A stretch of DNA of 64,000 bases, taken from the NCBI RefSeq assembly GCF_004114935.1, contig NZ_CP022221.1:4051001-4115000 (forward strand), written 5' to 3'. Of the stretch, positions 18,279 through 26,615 are shown piece after piece. Position numbers and translations under genes: made by a program. This DNA is from Bradyrhizobium zhanjiangense. Lineage in GTDB: Bacteria; Pseudomonadota; Alphaproteobacteria; Rhizobiales; Xanthobacteraceae. The notes under the pieces are model-generated. The model searched no databases. It was given only the letters and a program-made list of their open reading frames with translations, and was not told where the DNA came from. Positions within the stretch are counted from its first letter, which is position 1. Every line of letters starts with the position of its first letter.

Positions 18279-18694
18279 TTGATGCCAGATGCAGTTGCGG
18301 TGCTGTTTCACTTTCGCTTCCGGGACCGACCAGGCTGGTCGCGGCCTGTCATTGCATCGACTGTCAGCGGCGAACCGGAGCGCCGTTCGGCGTCGGTGCG
18401 TTCTATCCTGTCGAGGACGTCACGATCTCCGGCGCGCCGAAGCAGTACGCTCGCGCCGCCGCAAGCGGCGGCGAGGTCCGCTTCTATTTCTGCGCCGACT
18501 GCGGCTCGACGGTCTGCTGGAAGGCTGACAATCTGCCTGACATGATCGGCGTTGCCGTCGGCGCCATCGCGGATCCGGATTTTCCCGCGCCCGTCAGATC
18601 GGTGTTCGAGCAATCGAAACATGCCTGGGTCGAGATCGGTGGCGCCGGCGTCGCGCACTTCGAACAGGGCGCAGCGCGCAAGAGTTCAAGCTGA
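18275..18694 (+). CDS. GFA (glutathione-dependent formaldehyde-activating) family protein
   Basis: 139 residues with the zinc-binding pattern of the GFA/CENP-V fold: CSCGAVSL (Cys6, Cys8), CHCIDCQRRTGAPFG, and FCADCGSTVCW. Family members bind zinc and in some cases glutathione adducts; most are of unknown substrate. Start codon overlaps the methyltransferase stop by 4 bp. Confidence 0.9.
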   Translation: MIDARCSCGAVSLSLPGPTRLVAACHCIDCQRRTGAPFGVGAFYPVEDVTISGAPKQYARAAASGGEVRFYFCADCGSTVCWKADNLPDMIGVAVGAIADPDFPAPVRSVFEQSKHAWVEIGGAGVAHFEQGAARKSSS

Positions 18695-18737
18695 GGCACA
18701 GGCATCGAGTCCTGGTGCCGGCGCGGCCGGTGTTCGG

Positions 18738-18971
18738 TCAAGGACGCTGCCGATGACTTGCGTCGGACGGCGCTCCTGACGTCTGTATCGGTTCACCGGG
18801 AGCACGGTCCAGTGGCGGGTGAGGCCTGGCGAGTCCTACCGTTCCGGGAGGTGCGTCGTTGCTGGCGGTACGGGTATTGACGCGCTCTAACGTGACTGTC
18901 GATGCAACCACAATGGCGATGGCCAAGGCGACAGCGGATAGAGCTAAGGCTACCCGATCATTCGGGTCCAT
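18738..18971 (-). CDS. Small membrane protein
   Basis: 77 residues from ATG 18971 (MDPNDRVALALSAVALAIA), preceded by an excellent GGAGGT ribosome-binding site. One N-terminal transmembrane helix, then a Pro-rich tail. Function unknown. Confidence 0.55.
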   Translation of the reverse strand: MDPNDRVALALSAVALAIAIVVASTVTLERVNTRTASNDAPPGTVGLARPHPPLDRAPGEPIQTSGAPSDASHRQRP

Positions 18972-19179
18972 CGCTAGACCTCCGCGAGACGGCTCTATAG
19001 CACGAGGATAACGGCAAACCGATGATTTAGTTCTTGCGGTGGTCGCCGATGAATAAGGAGCCGTGGCAATTGACAGGCTTCGATCTGCGGTCGCGGAGGG
19101 CGGTGGAAGCTTTGCCGCCCGGGTCGATTGCAGGTTCGACATAGCACGTCAGGCCACGACGCGGTGTCGGCTAAACCAA

Positions 19180-19254
19180 TGGTGCCGGCTGAGGGGATTG
19201 AACCCCCGACCTTCGGTTTACAAAACCGCTGCTCTACCGCTGAGCTAAGCCGGC
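19180..19254 (-). tRNA. tRNA-Thr (anticodon TGT)
   Basis: On the minus strand the cloverleaf reads GCCGGCT acceptor, TAGCTCAGCGGTAGAGC D-arm, anticodon loop TTTGTAA (anticodon TGT), GGTTCAATCC in the T-arm and AGCCGGC-A-CCA at the 3' end. CCA is encoded. Confidence 0.97.
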
Positions 19255-19370
19255 GACGCCTGAGAAAGCGGGCACGGCCGGCACATGCCGGGGCCGTCCA
19301 CCCTTGCGCGCCGCAATATCAGACTTGGTCGGAAAGTGCCAGAACCGCGATCGTCGTCGCAAGACATGAA

Positions 19371-19395
19371 TCAGGCGGCCTTGCGGGCCGCCTGA
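19371..19395 (-). terminator. Terminator after the 154-residue secreted protein gene
   Basis: 10-bp perfect stem TCAGGCGGCC / GGCCGCCTGA with a 5-nt loop, 25 bp after the stop of the minus-strand gene at 19420. Confidence 0.75.
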
Positions 19396-19419
19396 TGGGT
19401 CGCGTTCAATGTGAGCCGC

Positions 19420-19884
19420 TTACTGGCAGATGTGCCGGCGGCCGTCGTCGCCCTTGAACCAGGTGCCGGGCGTGCAGACGAAGCCGTTACGCTGGGCATA
19501 GGTGCGGGTGTCCCAGCCGCGATTGTCCCACGAACGATCGTACGCGTAGGAATTGTCCCAGGCGCGGAACGGAGCGGTTGCGATCGCGCCCGCAGTGCCG
19601 ATCGCGGCACCGGCTACGCCCGCCGCGACATCGGTCGGCCAGAAGCCGGTGCGGCTCCTGTTCCAATCGTTATTCCAGTCGCCGCTGTTGGTCTGCCGAT
19701 AGGACATGCGGCGATGGCGATAACCCCTGTCGGTGTACGGGTTTCCCGGTCCGAGGTTCTGGCAGTTGGCATTCGGGAACTGGGCCGAGCAGCGGGCAGG
19801 ATTGTTGACCACCGCCTGTGCCATCGCGGGGCCCGCGAGAGTGGTGGTCGCGATCGCGACGGCGCCGAGGAGTTTGATATTCAT
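19420..19884 (-). CDS. Exported hypothetical protein
   Basis: 154 residues with a signal peptide (cleavage after GPAMAQA). The mature part has four Cys (ARCSAQ, NCQNLG, FVCTPG, HICQ), a Trp/Asp/Asn-rich middle and a Gly/Ala segment (AAGVAGAAIGTAGAIA) resembling a glycine zipper, a feature of small membrane-interacting periplasmic proteins. Own terminator. Function unknown. Confidence 0.7.
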   Translation of the reverse strand: MNIKLLGAVAIATTTLAGPAMAQAVVNNPARCSAQFPNANCQNLGPGNPYTDRGYRHRRMSYRQTNSGDWNNDWNRSRTGFWPTDVAAGVAGAAIGTAGAIATAPFRAWDNSYAYDRSWDNRGWDTRTYAQRNGFVCTPGTWFKGDDGRRHICQ

Positions 19885-20165
19885 GATTGTTGGCTCCCGT
19901 TGTGGTTGAACGGGGGCTAAATGCCGAGCGCGCCGGACGTTCCGGTGAAACCGGTTGATTTTCGCAGCTGGACGGTCAAACGGATGTGAGCATACGGGTG
20001 GTTCCGGCCGGTGCGCTCGATGCCGTTAACGCTTCGCTAGTGCGCTGCAGCATTTGCGCAGCGCGCAATCCTTGCACATTAGGCTTACCGGAAATTGGCG
20101 AGCGGGCCTTAACCCTCTCTGCGTCGCGATCGGATAGGTTGTGGCCGGACAACCGGGGCCTTCTC

Positions 20166-20651
20166 ATGCGCGCTGTGGCGCTCGCTGCCTTTCTGATCGG
20201 ACTGCCTGCGACGGCGCTTGCCGACGGCGGCTTCGATATCGTCGTTCCCGGCCGTCCCGGCGTGCCGATCATCATCAACAATATCGACGCGTCCTACAGC
20301 GTCGTCGAGGGCGTCTGGGGCCTCGGCAAGAACCAGCAGGTGCAGCCCACGATCTATGGCGGGCGCTATATCGCCGAGCGGCAGCCCGACGACGTCGGCC
20401 ATTATTATCCGACGCTGGGCCTGCGGCCCGGCTACGGCCGGCTCGAGGTCGAGCCGCCCGCGAACCGCAAATTGCCGAAGCCGGCCGAGAGCTACCACCA
20501 GAGCTGGGGCGCGTCGTCCGCGCCGCTACCGCCGCAGATGGACGTGCCCGTCGATCCGCCGCCAGTGATCCTCGCGCCCGAGATCAACGACCATCCTCGG
20601 CGCCCTCGGCCACGGCCGCATACAGAGATCCCCGGCAAGCCGCCGGGTTAG
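20166..20651 (+). CDS. Exported Pro-rich hypothetical protein
   Basis: 161 residues from ATG 20166 with a signal peptide (MRAVALAAFLIGLPATALA). The mature protein contains DIVVPGRPGVPIIINN and an increasingly Pro/Arg-rich tail. No domain recognised. It lies 43 bp ahead of the Gly/Tyr-rich exported gene in the same direction, possibly an operon. Confidence 0.65.
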   Translation: MRAVALAAFLIGLPATALADGGFDIVVPGRPGVPIIINNIDASYSVVEGVWGLGKNQQVQPTIYGGRYIAERQPDDVGHYYPTLGLRPGYGRLEVEPPANRKLPKPAESYHQSWGASSAPLPPQMDVPVDPPPVILAPEINDHPRRPRPRPHTEIPGKPPG

Positions 20652-20694
20652 CAAACGTGAAAAGCCAAAAAACGGAAATCAACAGGAGAGAGTA

Positions 20695-21195
20695 ATGCGT
20701 CAAATGATTTCGGGACTGGTCGCGGCGGCTGCCGTGATGTTCGTCGCTACCGCGCCCGCCGCGGCCTGCGGCTTCACCACGTGCGCGCCAGTTGCGCCGG
20801 TCTATTCCGGCTGCAACACCGGCTGCGGCGGCTATGGTTATGGGTATGGCTATGGCTATGGCTATGGCTATGGAGCATATGAGCGCCTCGCCGAGCCGAC
20901 CACGCAGTATTATTACGTCAACCAGGGGCCGACCTACACAGGCCCGGGCGCCTTCGCGCCGTATCCGACGTATCGTGAAGACGCGGTCGTCGCGCCCGCC
21001 AATTATGGCTATGGTTACGGCTATCGTGCCGCTTATCGCTATCACCGCCCGTACTATCGTCCGTATCGCTACGGCTATGGCCCGCGCTACGGCTATCTGC
21101 CGCGCGTGCACTACGGCTACGGTCCGCGCTACGGCTACGCTCATCGCCACGCACCGTACTACGGCGGCCATCGCGTGCTGCGCCGCTATTACTGA
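20695..21195 (+). CDS. Exported Gly/Tyr-rich repeat protein
   Basis: 166 residues: signal peptide (cleavage after APAAA), a Cys-containing segment, an uninterrupted GYGYGYGYG run near residue 43-60 encoded by tandem GGCTATGGTTATG-type units, then many RYGYG and RYH repeats to the C-terminus. The arrangement suggests a structural surface or envelope protein. Ribosome-binding site AGGAGAGAG. A GC-rich stem and T-run around 21230-21262 is a candidate terminator. Confidence 0.7.
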   Translation: MRQMISGLVAAAAVMFVATAPAAACGFTTCAPVAPVYSGCNTGCGGYGYGYGYGYGYGYGAYERLAEPTTQYYYVNQGPTYTGPGAFAPYPTYREDAVVAPANYGYGYGYRAAYRYHRPYYRPYRYGYGPRYGYLPRVHYGYGPRYGYAHRHAPYYGGHRVLRRYY

Positions 21196-21387
21196 TCTCT
21201 GATCGGTTCAGCCGACGAGGCACCCGTTCGCGTGATGCGGACGGGCGCTTTGCTTTTTGGTGTGAGCGTGCCGTGGTGGCGATCACACGAATGCAGTTAT
21301 GAGAAAGTCGTCATGTCCGGGCTTGGCTTCACGCCATGACGTTGTGCCCTGGCTTGCCAAGCCGAAGCTCGCGAAGCGAGCGAAGGC

Positions 21388-21473
21388 TGGTGGGGGAGGC
21401 AGGACTCGAACCTGCGAAGCCATGAGGCGGCTGATTTACAGTCAGCTCCCTTTGCCACTCGGGACACTCCCCC
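21388..21473 (-). tRNA. tRNA-Tyr (anticodon GTA)
   Basis: Minus-strand class II tRNA: GGGGGAG acceptor, D-arm with CCCGAGTGGC, anticodon loop CTGTAAA (GTA), a long variable arm (GCCGCCTCATGGCTTC), T-loop GGTTCGAGTCC and CTCCCCC-A-CCA. CCA is encoded. Confidence 0.97.
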
Positions 21474-21680
21474 GCTCGACGGCAGCACAATCGGGCCGGA
21501 CCTTGCCGGCGGACCGAAGACGGCCATGGAACGTGAAGACCGCGACAACCCTGATCGGGGCGCGACCGGGCGCGTTTATGGGCGAAGCAGTGGGGCAAAG
21601 TCAACCGAGGCGAACAGCTAAAATCGTTCCTGACGGCACCGAAATTGCCATATTCCGGGACCCGTGACACAAGCGAGCCC

Positions 21681-22523
21681 ATGAAGGATCGAAAATTCGG
21701 CCCCAAGGGGGCTCGCGGCGGGGCTAAGCCCTTCAACAGACCCGGGAAATCGGCCGGCCGGCCGGCCTGGCGCGACCGCGATTCGCACCCCGACGGGCCT
21801 GTCATCCTCTATGGCTGGCACACCGTCACGATGGCGCTCGCCAACCCCCGGCGGCGGATCCGCAAGCTGACGTTGACCGAGAACGCCGCAAGGCGGCTCG
21901 CGGACGAAAACATCGCAACCCGCATCGCGCCCGAGATCGTCCGGCCCCAGGAGATCGACCGTCTGCTGTCGCCAGACGCCGTGCATCAGGGGTTGCTTGC
22001 GGAAGCCGATCCGCTGCCTTCGCCTGATATCGAGACCTTGAAGCAGGAAGGCATGGTGCTGGTGCTCGACCAGATCACCGATCCACACAATGTCGGCGCG
22101 ATCTTACGCTCCGCCGCGGCCTTTGCGGTGAAGGCGATCGTCACCACCGCGCGTCACAGTCCGGAAGCCACCGGCGTGCTCGCGAAGGCAGCCTCCGGTG
22201 CGCTCGAGCTCGTGCCGCTCATCACCGTACAAAACCTCGCCCGCGCGCTCACCGCGCTGAACGAGCGCGGCTTTCAGACCGTCGGGCTCGACAGCGAGGG
22301 CAGCGAGGATCTCAGCGACGTCGCGCTGCGTGAGCCGCTGGCGCTGGTGTTAGGGGCCGAAGGCAAGGGCCTCAGGCAGCTGACCCGCGAGACGTGTAGC
22401 GTCGTGGCGCGGCTCGACATGCCCGGCGAGATCAAGAGCCTCAACGTCTCCAACGCCGCTGTGCTCTCGCTCTATGTCGGCGCAAGCAGGCTCGGGCTGA
22501 TGAAGCAGGGCGCGACGTCGTAG
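21681..22523 (+). CDS. rlmB: 23S rRNA 2'-O-methyltransferase, RlmB/TrmH (SpoU) family
   Basis: 280 residues. The N-terminal substrate-binding domain starts near residue 40 (LYGWHTVTMALANPRRRI). The SPOUT catalytic domain shows DQITDPHNVGAILRSAAAF (motif 1), LVLGAEGKGLRQLTRETC (motif 2) and IKSLNVSNAAVLSLY (motif 3). It probably methylates the conserved G2251 of 23S rRNA. The first 35 residues are basic and Gly-rich. Start ATG 21681 (MKDRKFGPKG). Confidence 0.88.
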   Translation: MKDRKFGPKGARGGAKPFNRPGKSAGRPAWRDRDSHPDGPVILYGWHTVTMALANPRRRIRKLTLTENAARRLADENIATRIAPEIVRPQEIDRLLSPDAVHQGLLAEADPLPSPDIETLKQEGMVLVLDQITDPHNVGAILRSAAAFAVKAIVTTARHSPEATGVLAKAASGALELVPLITVQNLARALTALNERGFQTVGLDSEGSEDLSDVALREPLALVLGAEGKGLRQLTRETCSVVARLDMPGEIKSLNVSNAAVLSLYVGASRLGLMKQGATS

Positions 22524-22536
22524 ACCAAAGGCAGAC

Positions 22537-23568
22537 TTACCCGATCATCTCCCGCACCATCGGCACCACCTTGCGCCCATAGAGCTCGATGCTGCGCATC
22601 AGCTTCTCGTGCGGCAATGGCCCCGCCGAATACTTCAGCTGGAAGCGCGAGATGCCAAGGGCCTTCGCCGTCTTGGCGATCTTGCGCGCAACGGTCTCGG
22701 GCGAGCCGACATAGAGCGAGCCGTGCTCGGCTTCGCTGACGAACTCGTCGCGGCCCATCGGCGGCCAGCCGCGTTCCTTGCCGATGCGATCGCGCATGGC
22801 CTTGTAATCGGGCCACAACTCTTCACGCGCCTGTTCGTCGGTCTCGGCGACATAGCCGGGGGAATGCACACCGATCGGCTGTGCTGGGCGGCCGAACTCC
22901 CTAGACGCGCGGTGATAGAGCTCGACGTAGGGTGCAAAGCGCGCTGGATCGCCGCCAATGATCGCGAGCATCAGGGGCAGGTCGTAATGCGCGGCGCGCA
23001 CCACCGATTGCGGGCTGCCGCCGACGCCGATCCAGGTCTTGAGCGTGCCGTTTTCGACCGGCGGATAGACCAACTGATCCCGCAGCGGCGGACGCAGCTT
23101 GCCCTCCCAGGTCACCGGCTGCTGCGGCAAGAGCGCGGCGAACAGGTCGAGCTTCTCCTCGAATAGCTCTTCGTATTTGCGCAGGTCGAAGCCGAACAGC
23201 GGGAAGGATTCGGTGAACGAGCCGCGGCCGAGGATCACCTCGGCGCGCCCGTTCGAGAGCGCATCCACTGTCGCAAAGCGCTGGAACACGCGGATCGGAT
23301 CGTCCGAGCTCAGTACCGTCACCGCAGAGCCGAGATGGATGCTTTTGGTGCGCGCCGCGATGGCCGCGAGCACGGTCTCGGGGGAGGAGATCGCGAAGTC
23401 GGCGCGGTGATGTTCGCCGAGGCCGATGAAGTCGAGACCGAGCTCGTCGGCCAGCACGGCTTCATCGACGACGTTGCGGATCACCTGCGCATGCGAAAGC
23501 ATCGCGCCGGCGGTGTCCTTGGTGACGTCCCCAAAGGTATCCAGTCCGAATTCGAGCGGTGCGGTCAT
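22537..23568 (-). CDS. LLM-class flavin-dependent oxidoreductase
   Basis: 343 residues, a luciferase-like monooxygenase TIM barrel expected to use FMNH2. Motifs: LGLDFIGLGEHHRADFAISSPE near residue 43, LGSAVTVLSSDDPIRVFQRFATVD, and GVGGSPQSVVRAAHYDLPLMLAI. Substrate unknown. It ends 14 bp from the rlmB stop (convergent). The adjacent LysR gene lies 141 bp upstream in the same orientation. Confidence 0.9.
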   Translation of the reverse strand: MTAPLEFGLDTFGDVTKDTAGAMLSHAQVIRNVVDEAVLADELGLDFIGLGEHHRADFAISSPETVLAAIAARTKSIHLGSAVTVLSSDDPIRVFQRFATVDALSNGRAEVILGRGSFTESFPLFGFDLRKYEELFEEKLDLFAALLPQQPVTWEGKLRPPLRDQLVYPPVENGTLKTWIGVGGSPQSVVRAAHYDLPLMLAIIGGDPARFAPYVELYHRASREFGRPAQPIGVHSPGYVAETDEQAREELWPDYKAMRDRIGKERGWPPMGRDEFVSEAEHGSLYVGSPETVARKIAKTAKALGISRFQLKYSAGPLPHEKLMRSIELYGRKVVPMVREMIG

Positions 23569-23709
23569 CGATGAGGTCTCTGCGGGCGCAACAGGCGCCT
23601 GTCATTGAGGGAGGGATCGTTTGCGGTGGAGCTAGGCCGCTAATGCCGGCGCAACAATGCTGCTTCGAGAAACGCACCGTTTCCTTTTTGGAGGGTGTTA
23701 GGTGCGTGT

Positions 23710-24633
23710 TCAGTCGGCCTCGGCGAACATCCCGACCAGAGTTTCGCGCAGCCAGCGTTGCGCCGGTACGGTGTCGTTGCGCTGGTGCCAGAACAGGCTG
23801 ACGATGCGCGGCGGCGCGCGAAGCGGAAGCGGCATGGCGTGCAGGAACGGCGCGTGCCGGGATTGCGAGCGCAGGTCGCTCGGCAGCACGGCAATCAAGT
23901 CGGACTGCCGGACGACCTCGTAGGCGGCGCTGTAGTGATTGACGGTCGCGACCAGGTTGCGCGATAGCCCGCGCGAGGCCAGGAAGAGATCGTAGGACGG
24001 CAAGGTCTTGCCGGCGAGACTCACATCGACGTGCCCCGCGTTGAGGAAGGTCCGCGTGCTCAGCCGTTTCTGGGCCGCGAGCGGATGGCCGCGCCGCATG
24101 AAGCAGGCGTAGTCGACGGTCCAAAGCGAGCGCGAGCGGATGGCGGCCGGCTGTTGCGCCTCGTTGACATAGACGCTGAGCACGCAATCCACCCTGTTGT
24201 CCTCGAGCTGGTCGGCGATCTCGACGACGGTATTGGGCACGGTGTGGACGCGCGACTTCGGCGCAACCTTGCCGAGATGGCCGAGCAGGTTCGGCATCAC
24301 CAGCGAGGAGACGTAGTCAGACATCGACAGGCTGAATTCGGTCTGTGCACGTGCAGGATCGAACACCTGCTCGTCGAGCGCACCGCGCACGCTTTCCAGG
24401 GCCTCGCCGATCGGCTCCCACAGTACCACGGCGCGCTGGGTCGGGCGGATACCGGTGCCGGCTCGCACGAACAGGGGATCGCCGAGCGCGTCGCGCAGCC
24501 GCGCGAGCGCGTTGCTGACCGCGGGCTGGGTCATCCGCAACGCATTCGCGGCGCGCGTGACGCTGCCCTCGGTCATCAGTGCCTCGAAGACTTTCAGGAG
24601 GTTGAGGTCGAGCGCGCGGAACGACACGTGCAT
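23710..24633 (-). CDS. LysR-family transcriptional regulator
   Basis: 307 residues. N-terminal winged helix (LNLLKVFEALMTEGSVTRAANALRMTQPAVSNALARLRDALGDPLFVR), then the periplasmic-binding-like effector domain. It diverges from the MFS-GAF-amidohydrolase operon across a 112-bp AT-rich gap that holds a perfect inverted repeat, so it probably controls that operon and itself. The N-terminal style (RALDLNLLKVFEALM) is that of the NodD/NahR branch. Confidence 0.92.
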   Translation of the reverse strand: MHVSFRALDLNLLKVFEALMTEGSVTRAANALRMTQPAVSNALARLRDALGDPLFVRAGTGIRPTQRAVVLWEPIGEALESVRGALDEQVFDPARAQTEFSLSMSDYVSSLVMPNLLGHLGKVAPKSRVHTVPNTVVEIADQLEDNRVDCVLSVYVNEAQQPAAIRSRSLWTVDYACFMRRGHPLAAQKRLSTRTFLNAGHVDVSLAGKTLPSYDLFLASRGLSRNLVATVNHYSAAYEVVRQSDLIAVLPSDLRSQSRHAPFLHAMPLPLRAPPRIVSLFWHQRNDTVPAQRWLRETLVGMFAEAD

Positions 24634-24654
24634 TCACCACGGTGATATATCAGA

Positions 24655-24673
24655 TCATAATTATAAATTATGA
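24655..24673. promoter_or_regulatory. Candidate LysR operator
   Basis: Inverted repeat TCATAAT-TATAA-ATTATGA, 22 bp before the lysR start and 73 bp before the MFS start. Its AT-rich dyad form fits LysR-type binding. Within a GC-rich chromosome this AT-rich dyad stands out. Confidence 0.6.
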
Positions 24674-24745
24674 CGATAATGTCGTTTTGTCTATGGTTCC
24701 CTCCCGAGCGGCGCGCCGGGCCCGTGACAATCGAGGGGGACTTTC

Positions 24746-26104
24746 ATGTCGATGATATCGGCGCGCATCGAGCGCCTTCCATTCGCGCGCTTCCACACGC
24801 ATCTGCTGTTGATGGGCGGGCTCGGCTACATGTTCGACGCGATGGACGCGGCCGTGCTGGCGTTCATCCTGCCGGTGCTGCGCACGGCCTGGAATTTGTC
24901 GAGCGTCGAGATCGGCGTGCTCGGCAGCAGCACCTATATCGGCTTCCTGTTTGGCGCGTTGCTGGCGGGCACGCTGGGCGACCTGATCGGCCGCCGGGCG
25001 GTGATGATGTCGGCGCTGGCGCTCTATTGCGCGGCATCGATCGTGAGCGCGGCGGTCGACACCTGGCCATCCTTCTTCGCCGCCCGCGTCGTCGCCGGCA
25101 TGGGCACCGGTGCCGAGAGCGCGATCATCGCGCCCTATCTCGCCGAGTTCGTCGCGCGGCGCTTCCGCGGCAGCTTCACCGGCGCGCTGGCCGGCTTCTT
25201 CTCCTTCGGTTTCGTCGCGGCGGCCTTGCTCGGCTACTTCATCGTTCCCGCCTATGAGAACGGCTGGCGCATCGTGCTGGTGATCACCGCCGTCCCGGTC
25301 GTCATGCTGTTGTGGTGGCGCAGGGCGCTGCCGGAATCGCCACGCTGGCTGGAAAGCCGGGGCAGGAGCAAGGAAGCCGAAGCCGTGCTGGACAGGATCG
25401 AAGCCGGCTTCGCCCGTGAGGGTCATGCGCTGTCGCAGCCAGTCGTCGATGCGGTCAGTCCGCCCTTCGCCGGGGGAACGCTGCTGGCCAATTTCGCCGC
25501 GCTGCTCGCCGGCCGGCAGGCGCGCATCACCATCATGACCTGGATCATGTGGCTGGCGATCACCTTCAGCTATTATTCCTTCTTCGTCTGGATTCCTGGC
25601 CTTCTGGTCCAGAATGGCATGAGCATCACCAAGAGCTTCGCCTATTCGATCGCGATCTATTGCGCGCAGATACCCGGCTATTTCAGCGCCGCCTGGTTCA
25701 ACGAGCGCGTTGGCCGGCAGGCGACGATCGCGTCCTACATGGTGCTCGGCGGCGCCAGCGCGCTCGGACTCGCGTTCGCGCACAGCGACCAGCAGATCAT
25801 GCTCGCGGGCATCTGCCTGTCGTTCTTCATGAACGGCACCTATGCGGGCGTCTATGCCTATACGGCGGAAGTGTTTCCGACGCCGGTCAGGACCACCGGC
25901 GCCGGCCTCGCTTCCGCGATCGGCCGCATCGGCGCGATCGTCTCGCCGATCCTGGTCGGCTATCTCTATCCCAATTTCGGCTTTGCCGGCGTGTTCGGCA
26001 TCACCACCAGCGTTCTGCTGATCGGCGCGCTGACCGTCGTCCTGATGGGCGTGCGGACGCGCGGCCGCTCACTGGAAGAGATTGCGGCGGGTGAAGTCGC
26101 ATGA
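24746..26104 (+). CDS. MFS transporter (aromatic acid/metabolite:H+ symporter-like)
   Basis: 452 residues with 12 predicted transmembrane helices. Early motif GYMFDAMDAAVLAF and the loop 2-3 signature GTLGDLIGRRAVMM place it in the MFS branch that includes aromatic acid and sugar-acid carriers (AAHS/SP-like). The central loop holds LPESPRWLESRGRSKEAE. The gene overlaps the GAF gene by 4 bp (ATGA at 26101). It is expected to import the substrate of the downstream amidohydrolase. Confidence 0.9.
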   Translation: MSMISARIERLPFARFHTHLLLMGGLGYMFDAMDAAVLAFILPVLRTAWNLSSVEIGVLGSSTYIGFLFGALLAGTLGDLIGRRAVMMSALALYCAASIVSAAVDTWPSFFAARVVAGMGTGAESAIIAPYLAEFVARRFRGSFTGALAGFFSFGFVAAALLGYFIVPAYENGWRIVLVITAVPVVMLLWWRRALPESPRWLESRGRSKEAEAVLDRIEAGFAREGHALSQPVVDAVSPPFAGGTLLANFAALLAGRQARITIMTWIMWLAITFSYYSFFVWIPGLLVQNGMSITKSFAYSIAIYCAQIPGYFSAAWFNERVGRQATIASYMVLGGASALGLAFAHSDQQIMLAGICLSFFMNGTYAGVYAYTAEVFPTPVRTTGAGLASAIGRIGAIVSPILVGYLYPNFGFAGVFGITTSVLLIGALTVVLMGVRTRGRSLEEIAAGEVA

Positions 26105-26598
26105 GGAAGGCGAGACGCCAGGCCGATCCGCTGCTCTGCAATGTGGCGGCCGCGCAGGGCAGGGTGGAGCAGCCGAATGCCCTGTTCTCGGCGCTGGACG
26201 ACGCGTTGAAATCGGCGATTGGGCACAAGCTGTTCACCATCCTGACCTATGACGGCGACAGCGGCGAAGCAGCGCGGGTCTATTCCAATCTCCCCGGCCC
26301 GTATCCGACCGGCGGACGCAAGCGCCTGGCGCCGGGCCCGTGGACCGAGGCCGTTCTCGATCGCGGCGAGGCCTATATCGGCCGCACGCAGGATGATTTG
26401 CGCAACGTCTTTCCCGACTACGAGCTGATCGCGTCGCTCGGCTGCGAGAGCGTGCTCAACATGCCCGTGCGCTGGCGCGGGCGCACGCTCGGCTCGCTCA
26501 ACCTGCTGCACGAGTCAGGCTGGTACGGCGCGGACGACATCGCGGCGTGCCTTCCCTTTGCCCAGCTCGCGCTGCCCGCGCTGCTCACACAGTCCTGA
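26101..26598 (+). CDS. GAF-domain protein
   Basis: 165 residues forming a single GAF-like domain: LKSAIGHKLFTILTYDGDSGEAARVYSNLPG, then DLRNVFPDYELIASLGCESVLNMPVRWRGRTLGSLNLLHE. Stand-alone GAF proteins usually bind small ligands. Translationally coupled to the transporter; 17 bp before the amidohydrolase gene. It may sense or hold the operon's substrate (inference). Confidence 0.85.
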   Translation: MRKARRQADPLLCNVAAAQGRVEQPNALFSALDDALKSAIGHKLFTILTYDGDSGEAARVYSNLPGPYPTGGRKRLAPGPWTEAVLDRGEAYIGRTQDDLRNVFPDYELIASLGCESVLNMPVRWRGRTLGSLNLLHESGWYGADDIAACLPFAQLALPALLTQS

Positions 26599-26615
26599 CC
26601 AGACAGGAAACGACC

